This document shows, one piece after another, positions 18,500-27,300 of a DNA stretch of 64,000 nucleotides. The DNA is from CBDCVY01 sp965223245 (GTDB lineage Bacteria > Nitrospinota > Nitrospinia > Nitrospinales > Nitrospinaceae), in assembly GCA_965223245.1 (NCBI GenBank), contig CBDCVY010000013.1, forward strand, positions 744,001-808,000. Reading direction: 5' to 3'. A model generated the notes under the pieces. The model searched no databases. It was not told the DNA's origin and saw nothing but the letters and a program-made list of their open reading frames with translations. Positions within the stretch are counted from its first letter, which is position 1, and every line of letters begins with the position of its first letter. Both the position numbers and the translations under genes were made by a program.

Positions 18500-19684
18500 A
18501 TGCCAAATAATTTAAAGGAATATATTCTAAATGAACTAGAAGAAATCAATAAAGCTGGGTTATTCAAAGATGAGCGTGTTTTATTATCCCCACAACAATC
18601 ACATATTGAAGTTTTTCAGGGTGAGGTAGTTAATTTCTGTGCGAATAACTACTTGGGTTTGGCTAACCACCCCGAGTTAATAAAGGTAGGAAAAGAGGCT
18701 TTAGACAAATATGGGTGCGGAATGGCTTCGGTTCGGTTTATTTGTGGGACCAGTGAGATTCATAAAGTATTAGAAGATAAGGTTTCCGAGTTTCTCTATA
18801 CTGAAGATACCATTCTTTATTCGTCTTGCTTTGACGCTAATGCTGGACTATTTGAAACTTTGCTTTCAGAAAAAGATGCAATAATTAGTGACCGCCTAAA
18901 TCATGCCAGCATTATTGATGGGACTCGATTAAGTAAGGCAAAACGCTTTCGCTATAATCACTCAGATATGAGTCACTTGGAGACTCAACTTAAGCGTGCT
19001 AAGGACACTCGATTCAAAATAATTGCCACTGACGGAGTTTTCAGTATGGATGGCGATGTGGCTCTTCTTGATGAAATTTGTGAGTTAGCCTCTATATATG
19101 GTGCTTGGGTAATGGTCGATGATTCTCATGCAACCGGTTTTTTTGGACCGACTGGTCGGGGCAGTATTGAATATCGAAAGGTAATAGGAAAAGTGGATAT
19201 TGTAACTTCAACTTTTGGAAAGGCCCTGGGGGGGGCTTCCGGAGGTTTTACATCCGGTAGTAAAGAGGTTATTAAAATTTTGAGGCAACGGTCTAGACCT
19301 TACTTATTTTCCAACTCACTTGCTCCAGTAATTGCGGCTATAACTCTTAAAGCAATCGACCTGATTGATCAAAAATCAGAAAGTATCCCAAAGTTAAAAC
19401 TCAATACGCAATACTTTAGGAAAAATATTGAAAAAGCCGGCTTTAGAATAAAGAAAGGTGACCATCCCATAGTCCCCATAATGTTAGGCGACGCCTTTTT
19501 AGCGAATCAAATGGCCAGTGAGTTGCTGACTAGGGGAATTTATGTCATTGGATTTAGCTATCCAGTGGTCCCAAAAGGAGAGGCTCGAATCCGTGTCCAA
19601 TTATCAGCGGCCCACGAAAAGGCCGATTTGGATTCTGCGGTAAATGCTTTTCAAGCTGTAGGAGAAAAAATGGGAGTCATTTGA
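18500..19684 (+). CDS. kbl: 2-amino-3-ketobutyrate CoA ligase
   Basis: The 394-residue enzyme has the alpha-oxoamine synthase signature of fold-type I PLP enzymes. Features include the N-terminal FCANNYLGLANHPEL, DDSHATGFFGPTGRG around the PLP-contacting Asp and His, and the Schiff-base Lys in STFGKALGGASGG. The length matches KBL. It cleaves 2-amino-3-ketobutyrate with CoA to glycine and acetyl-CoA. Together with the upstream dehydrogenase it completes threonine breakdown to glycine. The close relatives serine palmitoyltransferase and BioF are less likely given the gene pairing. Confidence 0.93.
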   Translation: MPNNLKEYILNELEEINKAGLFKDERVLLSPQQSHIEVFQGEVVNFCANNYLGLANHPELIKVGKEALDKYGCGMASVRFICGTSEIHKVLEDKVSEFLYTEDTILYSSCFDANAGLFETLLSEKDAIISDRLNHASIIDGTRLSKAKRFRYNHSDMSHLETQLKRAKDTRFKIIATDGVFSMDGDVALLDEICELASIYGAWVMVDDSHATGFFGPTGRGSIEYRKVIGKVDIVTSTFGKALGGASGGFTSGSKEVIKILRQRSRPYLFSNSLAPVIAAITLKAIDLIDQKSESIPKLKLNTQYFRKNIEKAGFRIKKGDHPIVPIMLGDAFLANQMASELLTRGIYVIGFSYPVVPKGEARIRVQLSAAHEKADLDSAVNAFQAVGEKMGVI

Positions 19685-20181
19685 CCCTTTTTCAATATCT
19701 GCAATCCAAAGAAAATGAACCCAATTTTATTGTATTTGGTTGTTTAATTTTATGTATTTATTGTGTCATAATTTTGGTCCATTAAAGCCTTTAAATTATT
19801 TTCGTTCTATTTTCGTTTTTCTTTGATGTTGACCAGATTGACATTAACTAAAGAACTCATTGAGAGGAATTCTAAAAATGCGAAACTTTATCCACAGGTG
19901 TAACTTTGTAGTCTTTTTAAAATGAATAACTTACGTGGCTTGCAGTCTTATAAAGACGACCTAAAAATATTTTTTACTCCAAATTAAATTTAGAAAAATT
20001 TTTGCATTAAACAATCTATAACTTTTTCTTAAAAAGTTTAATTTTTCCGATAAGAATTCCCAAACTCTTTCTAATTCTAAAATTTAATCTTTTTCTCTAA
20101 AAATTTTATTAAATAACCTGGGTATGAGAAGATAATTGCAATCCCCTCACATTGAAAATATCTTTTCATCCGATGGCGGAT

Positions 20182-20210
20182 TTGACAATTGGATTTGAAG
20201 TTGATAGAAA
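20182..20210 (+). promoter_or_regulatory. Candidate sigma-70 promoter for the KamA-like gene
   Basis: A perfect -35 TTGACA (20182-20187) is followed by a 17-bp spacer and a -10-like TAGAAA (20205-20210). It would give a leader of about 220 nt before the ATG at 20436. The -10 matches only 4 of 6 consensus bases. Confidence 0.4.
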
Positions 20211-20370
20211 TTACATCCTTCATTTGCTTTTGAATGTTTTTTAAAAGCGCTTCTGAAATTAATTCATTAATTAATTATATTTTTTAGTTTTGGTTTCATT
20301 TAATTTTTTAATGGTCAAAGAAGGTTCAAATAAATAACCTAATAGCAATTTGAAATTAGGTTGAATATTC

Positions 20371-20431
20371 TTTGACCTGTTAAAGAAACCGAGTTAGCCA
20401 AAAGGCTACAACCACTGTTTGAAAGGGGTGG
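20371..20431 (+). promoter_or_regulatory. Possible structured leader covering the ribosome site
   Basis: The leader holds a perfect 5-bp hairpin with an AAAA loop (TAGCC 20395-20399 with GGCTA 20404-20408). A second pairing, CCACT (20412-20416) with GGTGG (20427-20431), includes a U-G pair and would hide part of the ribosome site AGGGG. It starts with TTTGACCTGTTAAA, a 14-bp sequence also found at 22392-22405. It matches no riboswitch class I can recognise. Confidence 0.3.
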
Positions 20432-20435
20432 CATT

Positions 20436-21614
20436 ATGACTAACAATGGTTTGAGAAAAGAAAAAGCAAAATACCTGACTAAAGTGGAGCAAATTCCCCA
20501 ATTGGATCAGGAAGATTTAGATAAATTAAAACCGGTATCGGAAAAGTTCGTCTTTCGTTCCAATGATTATTATCAGTCTTTAATAAACTGGGATGACCCT
20601 GAGGATCCAATAAAGAAAATTATTGTTCCTGATATTGCAGAATTGGATGACTGGGGGCAGTTAGATGCCTCAGATGAAGAAAGTTATACTGTCGCTAAAG
20701 GTGTAGAACATAAATACGATTCTACAGCTCTTCTCTTAGTGAATGAGGTTTGTGGCGCCTATTGTCGTTTTTGCTTTCGCAAGCGATTGTTCATGGATGA
20801 TAATGAAGAGGTGACAAAAGACGTTTCCGAAGGTTTGGAATACATACGGTCTCACAAAGAGATTAGCAATGTGTTATTGACAGGAGGGGATCCTCTTATT
20901 ATGTCAACTTCCAAACTGGAGCCGATAATTAAACAGATTCGTGAACTGGATCATGTCAATATCATTCGAATAGGAACCAAAATTCCAGCTTTTAATCCGA
21001 TGCGGATTTATAACGATCCGTCTTTGAAGGAAATGTTCGAAAAATATAGCACTCCTGAGAAGCGGATATATGTTATGGCTCACTTTAATCATCCTAGGGA
21101 ATTAACACAAGAAGCGATTCGCGGTTTAGACTTTTTGTTAAAATCGGGAGCTATTGTGGTTAATCAAACTCCGATGATTACTGGTGTGAATGATAATCCT
21201 CAAGTATTGGCCGAATTGTTTAATAAATTGTCTTATATTGGTGTACCTCCTTATTATGTATTTCAATGTCGTCCTACCTTAGGAAATAAAATCTATATTT
21301 CTCCTCTTGAAGAAACTTACGAAATATTTGAGGCCGCCAGGACACAGTGTTCTGGTTTAGCTAAAAGAGCTCGATTTGTGATGTCCCATTCCACTGGTAA
21401 GATTGAAATTGTTGGTCTTTCAAATTCTAATATTTATTTCAAATATCAACGTGCTGCGGACCCCGAAAACAGCTCGCGATTTATGGCATTCAAAAGAAAT
21501 ACTGAAGCATATTGGTTCGATGATTATGAAGAAGTGGTTTCTGATTATTTTTTAAATGGAGATATCGTAGGTTCTAGCCAAACTAATTTATTAGGATTTA
21601 TGGAATACGCGTAA
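20436..21614 (+). CDS. KamA-family radical SAM enzyme (lysine 2,3-aminomutase-like)
   Basis: The radical SAM cluster motif is Cys106/Cys110/Cys113 (CGAYCRFC). The SAM-binding motif GGDPL follows at about 153, and a candidate PLP-binding lysine lies in STGKIEIVG near residue 325, where lysine 2,3-aminomutase has its glycine-rich PLP lysine motif. At 392 residues it is close to KamA (about 416) and longer than EpmB (about 340). Likely chemistry is a PLP- and SAM-dependent 1,2-amino shift, with lysine to beta-lysine the best-known case. No AblB-type beta-lysine acetyltransferase or EF-P gene is next to it, so the substrate and use are open. A strong AGGGG site precedes the ATG. Confidence 0.85.
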   Translation: MTNNGLRKEKAKYLTKVEQIPQLDQEDLDKLKPVSEKFVFRSNDYYQSLINWDDPEDPIKKIIVPDIAELDDWGQLDASDEESYTVAKGVEHKYDSTALLLVNEVCGAYCRFCFRKRLFMDDNEEVTKDVSEGLEYIRSHKEISNVLLTGGDPLIMSTSKLEPIIKQIRELDHVNIIRIGTKIPAFNPMRIYNDPSLKEMFEKYSTPEKRIYVMAHFNHPRELTQEAIRGLDFLLKSGAIVVNQTPMITGVNDNPQVLAELFNKLSYIGVPPYYVFQCRPTLGNKIYISPLEETYEIFEAARTQCSGLAKRARFVMSHSTGKIEIVGLSNSNIYFKYQRAADPENSSRFMAFKRNTEAYWFDDYEEVVSDYFLNGDIVGSSQTNLLGFMEYA

Positions 21615-21756
21615 TAATTCATTCCCAATAGTAATTATTTTATGGGCTTAAAAAATGATTCTTTGCAAGATTTCGGGAGAAAATCTTGACAGGTTTTTTA
21701 ATTTCTTAATAGGTTATATAATTTAACCATATTGAAAAATTAAAAAGGAACTATCT

Positions 21757-22251
21757 ATGAAAAAAGTTTTTATATTTTCGATTGTAACTTTGTTGATTAT
21801 TCTAGATTCAGGTTTGGCTTTTTCCCAAGAAAATGAGGGTGCATTGGATAAAGAACCATCGAATAGCAGGCCTATACCGGAACAGTTGCAAGAAATTAGC
21901 GGTCAGATTTCTCGAATGGTGACTGAGCAAGTTCAACAATTTTTAGATAAAGAACTTTTAAAGATAAAAGAGTATAGGGCTCAAGCTCGAGAGACAGCAA
22001 ATCAAAAGCTTAAATCAAAAGAAAAGTCAGCTGAAGAAAATCCTAATAACCCTCAGACCCTATTTGAATTAGGGGAACTCCATGATCAAATGGGAGACGG
22101 AGCTAGCGCTATCCTTAAAACCCAAAAGGCCGAAAAACTTTTCGTTGAAAGTGGAGATGTTAAAGGGGCTGCGCAAGCAAGACGTAACTTAAGGCAATTT
22201 TTTAAAAAGTATGACTACCAACCCGAAGATTTTATCCTCAACAATCAATAA
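21757..22251 (+). CDS. Exported helical protein with one TPR-like unit, 164 aa
   Basis: A signal peptide is evident (MKKVFIFSIVTLLIILDSGLAFS, cleavage near residue 23-25). A coiled-coil region covers about 35-100, then a TPR-like pair (PQTLFELGELHDQMGDGASAI) at about 105-140 and a basic C-terminus. It should be periplasmic or surface-associated. An AAGGA site lies upstream. It precedes the two-partner secretion genes with a 410-bp gap. A role in handling the exported TpsA chain is possible but not shown. Confidence 0.7.
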   Translation: MKKVFIFSIVTLLIILDSGLAFSQENEGALDKEPSNSRPIPEQLQEISGQISRMVTEQVQQFLDKELLKIKEYRAQARETANQKLKSKEKSAEENPNNPQTLFELGELHDQMGDGASAILKTQKAEKLFVESGDVKGAAQARRNLRQFFKKYDYQPEDFILNNQ

Positions 22252-22661
22252 GTCTTTTTACCGCCCCAAAAATAGGGTATATTTTGTACAGTCCAAATTT
22301 CTAAATTAGCGAATTTCAGTAACTTGTTGCTGAATTTGCTTTCCCTCCGAGACCAAAAAAAACCTTACAAAGTTTCATAATTCACTTAGGTTTTGACCTG
22401 TTAAATGACGATAAAGAATTAAGATCTTAAAGTCCATTGCGTGTAAAGGGAAATTGAAACCGAGAGACTAATGCTTCAGTAAATCAGGTGCCGCCCACTA
22501 TGCCAGTTATTTGTAAGGTATTTTGAGGAAGGTTGGTAACCGGAAAATCTTCCAGAGCATTTTTCCTAAACCTAGGACTCCTTCTAAAAAAGTTAAATTT
22601 ATCATCTTCAATCGTATTTGTTTAGAAATTTAATGCAAATTAGAATATCTCTGTTTTTGTC
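22252..22661. other. 410-bp leader region before the two-partner secretion genes
   Basis: There is no supported gene apart from a short frame at 22633 that reads into the tpsB signal-peptide region. The stretch carries TTTGACCTGTTAAA at 22392-22405, the same 14 bp as before the KamA-like gene. It also holds an 8-bp hairpin (22527-22534 with 22546-22553, one G-U pair). Both could be regulatory. No clear promoter pair stands out. Confidence 0.4.
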
Positions 22662-24341
22662 ATGGTACATATTTTTTGTGTTGGTGGCTTTTTTGTTTTT
22701 CAAATTAGTTCCATTTCTGAAGCGCAAATAATACCTAAAACAGTGGAGCCTCAAAGGTTTGATAAGCGCTTCAAAAAGAAGCGAACTCCCAAGTCAACTT
22801 TAGACCTTGAAAAACCGTTTTCGAATGATATTCCCGATCTTCAATTACCTTCGAAAGAATACAAATTTGTATTAAAAAAAATTATTGTAGAAGGTGCTAC
22901 CAGATTTCGTGGTCATAAACTTGCTGGAGTTTTTAAAAAGTATTTGGGAAGAAAAATCCCAGTTTCACTCCTTAATAAGTTAGCTGAAAAGATAACTGCA
23001 AAATACCGGAACGCGGGCTATATTTTAAGTCAGGCTATAATCCCACCTCAAAAAATTGGGTCCAACGGTGTTGTCCGGATAAAAGTCATAGAGGGCTATA
23101 TTGATAAGGTTTCCTATAAAGGAAAAGCCAATGGGACAAAAAGACTTTTTAAATCCTATAGAAAAAAAATCCTTGCTTCCCGACCACTTCACAGTGATGA
23201 CTTAGAGCGATATTTGCTTTTATTAAATGATTTACCGGGAGTAACCGCACGCTCTGTTTTAACTCCATCAGAGGCACAACCAGGAGCTGCTCAATTAACA
23301 ATTGTAATTAACCATAAGAATGTCGATGCCTACGGACAAATTGATAACAGAGGTTCGAAGTTTAATGGTCCCTTCCAAATTTCTGCTGGGGGAAATGTAA
23401 ACTCTACATTTGGCATGAATGATAGGACGGGAATTCAAGGTGTGGTATCTACAGACTTTGAAGAACTGTTGTTTCTTAATTTAAATCATGATTTACCGGT
23501 ATCAGATGAAGGCTCCAGAATATTTTTTGGAGGCACATATTCAAATTCTGAGCCCGGTGGTTCATTAGCCCCTTTCCAAATTGAAGGAACAGGGTTGACC
23601 TTTGTAGTTAGGAGTTCTCACCCGGTTATTCGCACTCGAAGAGAAAACTTAGCTTTGTCATTTGGGTTTAGTTTGAAAAATTCCCAGACGGATATATTGA
23701 TGACGAATGTAGTAAAGGACAAGCTCAGGGTTTTAGATGCGGCAGTAAATTATGATTTCGCGGATAAATATAAAGGAATTAATTCCTTTCGTTTGAATAT
23801 CAGTCAAGGATTAAATGTTTTTGGTGCAACCGAACCTGGCTCTCCAAAATTGTCTCGCCCTTTAGGAAAAAGTAATTTTACAAAAATTGAGGGTGAAGTG
23901 CTTCGCCTTCAAAAATTATCGTCTCGGTGGAATTTGTTGGCCAGTTTGGTTTGGCAATATTCATTAAACAACTTGTTGGCAGCAGAAGAATTTGTTGTGG
24001 GTGGACCACGATATGGCCGAGGATTCGACCCGTCAGAAATTTCAGGAGACCATGGAGCGGCGATTAAGTTGGAATTTCAATTCTCAGATCGTGTAGCAAA
24101 TATTTTGTTGCAAGATTATCAAGCTTATTTTTTTGGTGATTACGGATCTGTCTGGCATCGGTCCGATCCTACTAATTTAACTAGACACGATGATTTATTT
24201 TCCGTGGGTCTGGGTATTCGGTTCAACATTAGATCTTGGTTGTCCGGTTTTTTAGAGTTGGTGAAACCCTTTGATCGCATAGTTGCTGCAGAGGGAGATA
24301 AAGATCCAAGAGTATTTTTTGGATTGACGGCGCGTTACTAA
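22662..24341 (+). CDS. TpsB-type outer-membrane transporter (ShlB/FhaC family)
   Basis: After the export signal and a Lys-rich linker, a POTRA-type domain lies at about 65-150 (FVLKKIIVEGATRF, then KYRNAGYILSQAIIPPQ). The rest is a 16-stranded-type barrel with the lid-loop motif region VGGPRYGRGF at about 445 and a C-terminus ending LTARY. It should be the outer-membrane pore that secretes the TpsA encoded 36 bp downstream. The ATG at 22662 gives a weak signal peptide without N-terminal positive charge and has no ribosome site. A frame starting at ATG 22633 encodes a better signal start (MQIRISLFLSWYIFFVLVAF) but is out of frame by one base. The shift can be resolved at either of two T6 runs (22672-22677 and 22689-22694). 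Confidence 0.9.
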   Translation: MVHIFCVGGFFVFQISSISEAQIIPKTVEPQRFDKRFKKKRTPKSTLDLEKPFSNDIPDLQLPSKEYKFVLKKIIVEGATRFRGHKLAGVFKKYLGRKIPVSLLNKLAEKITAKYRNAGYILSQAIIPPQKIGSNGVVRIKVIEGYIDKVSYKGKANGTKRLFKSYRKKILASRPLHSDDLERYLLLLNDLPGVTARSVLTPSEAQPGAAQLTIVINHKNVDAYGQIDNRGSKFNGPFQISAGGNVNSTFGMNDRTGIQGVVSTDFEELLFLNLNHDLPVSDEGSRIFFGGTYSNSEPGGSLAPFQIEGTGLTFVVRSSHPVIRTRRENLALSFGFSLKNSQTDILMTNVVKDKLRVLDAAVNYDFADKYKGINSFRLNISQGLNVFGATEPGSPKLSRPLGKSNFTKIEGEVLRLQKLSSRWNLLASLVWQYSLNNLLAAEEFVVGGPRYGRGFDPSEISGDHGAAIKLEFQFSDRVANILLQDYQAYFFGDYGSVWHRSDPTNLTRHDDLFSVGLGIRFNIRSWLSGFLELVKPFDRIVAAEGDKDPRVFFGLTARY

Positions 24342-24377
24342 GGAAAGTAAATCATATGCCATTTTTGGCAGGAAACC

Positions 24378-27300
24378 ATGAGGGTTGCTTGGATGCAAAG
24401 AAAACCACTTTTTTCATTTTTATGTTTTGTCAGGTATAAAAAGCCAATAAGCATATTTAATATTTCTATATTAGTTTTTTTGATTGGCTTATGGCCCTCC
24501 TTTTTATATGCACTCCCTCAAGATGGGATTGTCAAAGGTGGCTCAGCAACCATTGAACAAACTAATTCCGATCATCTTCAAATAAATCAGACCACTGATC
24601 AGGCAATTATAGATTGGACTAGTTTTGATATTAAATCTAATGAGCGAGTGAATTTTAAGCTACCATCCTCTAATTCCGTAAACTTAAGTCGAGTGACAGG
24701 AGGAGCTCGATCTAACATTTTTGGAAAATTAACTTCAAATGGAAAATTGATGCTCATCAACCCGAATGGAATACTATTCGGGCCGCAATCACAAATTGAT
24801 GTCAACAGTTTGATTGCAACGACCAATGATATTCGTAATGAAGATTTCCTAAAAGGAAACTACAACTTTTCTCTTAATAGTCCCATTTTAAAATCCATAA
24901 CCAACCAAGGGAGAATTACCGTAGCTGAAGGTGGATTGGCGGCTTTGGTTGCCCCCGGTGTGATAAATGAGGGAATCATTGAAGCAAGGTTGGGTCAGGT
25001 GTTTTTGGGGTCAGGCAAAACTTTCACATTAGATTTATATGGTGATCAATTGGTAAGCCTGGGAGTTAATTCTAAAATAACTGAGGATGTGTTTGGAGTA
25101 ACCGGTAACCGATTATCCTCTCTGATTAATAATTCAGGGAATATTATTTCTGATGGGGGTACAGTTATTCTCGATGTTAAGTCTGCAAAAGGTTTGGTGG
25201 ATCAATCCATCAATATGTCAGGAATTATCCAAGCGAGAACCATACAGGAAAATAATGGTGAAATATATCTTTTGGGTGGAGAGGAAGGTAATGTTGCGGT
25301 CTCAGGAATTTTAGATGCTTCAGGTTATCAAGAGAGTCAATCTGGTGGAAATGTTTATGTATTAGGGGATCAATTGAGTCTTCTCAACAATGGACAAATA
25401 GATGTTTCTGGAGACTCAGGCGGAGGTTCATTATTTTTTGGAGGTGATTATCAGGGAAAAGGAAAACTGCAAAGAGCCTCTGATATTTTTGTAAGCGAAG
25501 GGGCCAATATTTTTGCTGACGCTGTAAATTTTGGAGATGGTGGGCGAACCATATTTTGGGCTGACAGACGAAATCGCTTTTATGGAAGAGTTAGAAGTAG
25601 AGGAGGATTCTTTAGCGGCTCTGGAGGATTTGTAGAAGTTTCCGGGCGAGAGGAATTGTATTTTGATGGCTCGGTAGATACGTCAGCAGCTAATGGAAAA
25701 GTTGGAACTTTATTGTTAGACCCGGGAGATATTGAAATTGTAAATGGGTCAGGAGCACCTGATGATGGTGAAGCCGTAGATGGCAACGCGTCCGTTTCTT
25801 CAAGTGGAGCTGTTTCGTTTTCTATTTCAGAAAATCAATTAGAATCCCTTTCATCAAGTACCAATATTCATCTCCTTGCAAGAAATAATATTTTTCTTCG
25901 CAACTTATCAGACAATAATTTGGAATTAAAACAAACTACGGGGCAATCTGTTCGATTAACTGCTGAAACCGGAAATATCCAATTTAGCGATACCAATGAT
26001 CAAATTAGTACAAATGGTGGCAGTGTGGCCCTTCAGGCTGGAGAGGATATGATCCTCGGAAAACTCAATGTAGGTGGGGGGAATGTAACCTTATTGGGAA
26101 AAGAAGGAGGAACTATTAGTTTAGGGACAGGATCTTCGGGCCTAAAGTTAAGCAATGGAGAACTATCGAATATAACGGCAAACAATTTAGTCATTGGAGG
26201 AAAGATTGTAGGAGAGAGAGCCGCTAATATTGATGTGCAAGGAGTCATAGGATTAAACAATATTTCCAACCAATTAACCCTAAACGCTCTAAGTGAAATA
26301 AGTGCAATTGGTGGGGCACCTCTCGGAAAAATAAATTTTAAAAATTCGGCTTCTACATTTGGGACAGGTTTATTTTTAAATTCTAATTTAGAAACAAGGA
26401 TAGGCTCTAATCTTACGACTTTGGGAAACTTGTCTACTGCTACAGCATCACCTCTTGTATTGGGAAATAATTTAACTATTTATTCCTCCAACGGACAGTT
26501 AACTTTAGGATCGGTTTCTCATACTTCCACAGGCTTATCATTATTGGCTGCAAATGGAATTGCTTTAAATGAAAAGCTTACTACTGCAGGGACTACCATT
26601 TTGAATGCTGATTTTGATAACAATGGTTTGGGAGCATTTTCCCAGGCATCCGGAAAAACTTTAATCACAGGTAATGGTTCTTTATCGATAACCGCAGGTT
26701 CCTTAAATTTAAACGGCTCTTTAAATAGTGGAACTGGTGTTACTACAGTCATTGCCTCAAACGGAAGAAGTATAGGTTTAGGTTTGGCGAGTGGCGATCT
26801 CTCATTAAACTCGACTCTCTTATCTTCGTTGACTTCCGGTGGGCTTATTTTAGGTAATGGATCAGGCGCAATTCAAGTTAACGGGGCTAACGTTTCCTCA
26901 GGACTTACCTTAAATGGTAATTCAAATTTGTTTGTTGGTTCCAATTCTTTACTGACTGGACTTGTGGTAAATGGACCCACAATAATCCAAGGAGTCGATT
27001 TGATTTCCAATGGAGGAATAATCGATTTTAATGGAGCGGTGACTTTAAACTCAAGTCCTGCGCAAATTCATAGTAATAATCAAAATATATTTTTTCGAAG
27101 TGCATTAGATGGAAGTCAAAATTTAAATATTAATGCCGGTACCGGAACAGTTCAATTTCAAGGAAATATTGGAGGAAACCTTCCATTATCAGGTCTAAAT
27201 ATTACAGGTCCTTCTTTAATTAAAGGAATCAATATTAGTACCGCTGGAGGGAATATAATTTTCAATGATAGTGTTTCAATTGATTCGAATGCTGTTGAAA

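Larger units (their letters stand above)
19685..20435. other. Long AT-rich gene-free stretch before the KamA-like gene
   Basis: About 750 bp without a supported gene; two tiny open frames (21 and 23 codons) lack ribosome sites. It contains one perfect DnaA-box sequence, TTATCCACA, at 19888-19896, followed by very AT-rich DNA. Near the right end is a promoter-like pair at 20182-20210 and a possibly structured leader at 20371-20435. A single DnaA box is not enough to call an origin. Confidence 0.5.

Noticed and set aside
19888..19896. Replication origin at a perfect DnaA box
   Set aside because: Only one box is present, with no box cluster and no dnaA, dnaN or parAB genes nearby.
21686..21722. 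Promoter with TTGACA before the gene at 21757
   Set aside because: The nearest TATAAT-like boxes are 22 to 25 bp away and other candidates 14 to 15 bp, so the spacing is poor.
22430..22530. Possible cobalamin riboswitch before the TPS genes
   Set aside because: A CCGCCCACT-like stretch recalls the B12 element, but the rest of the conserved core and the B12 box are missing, and the downstream genes are not B12-related.
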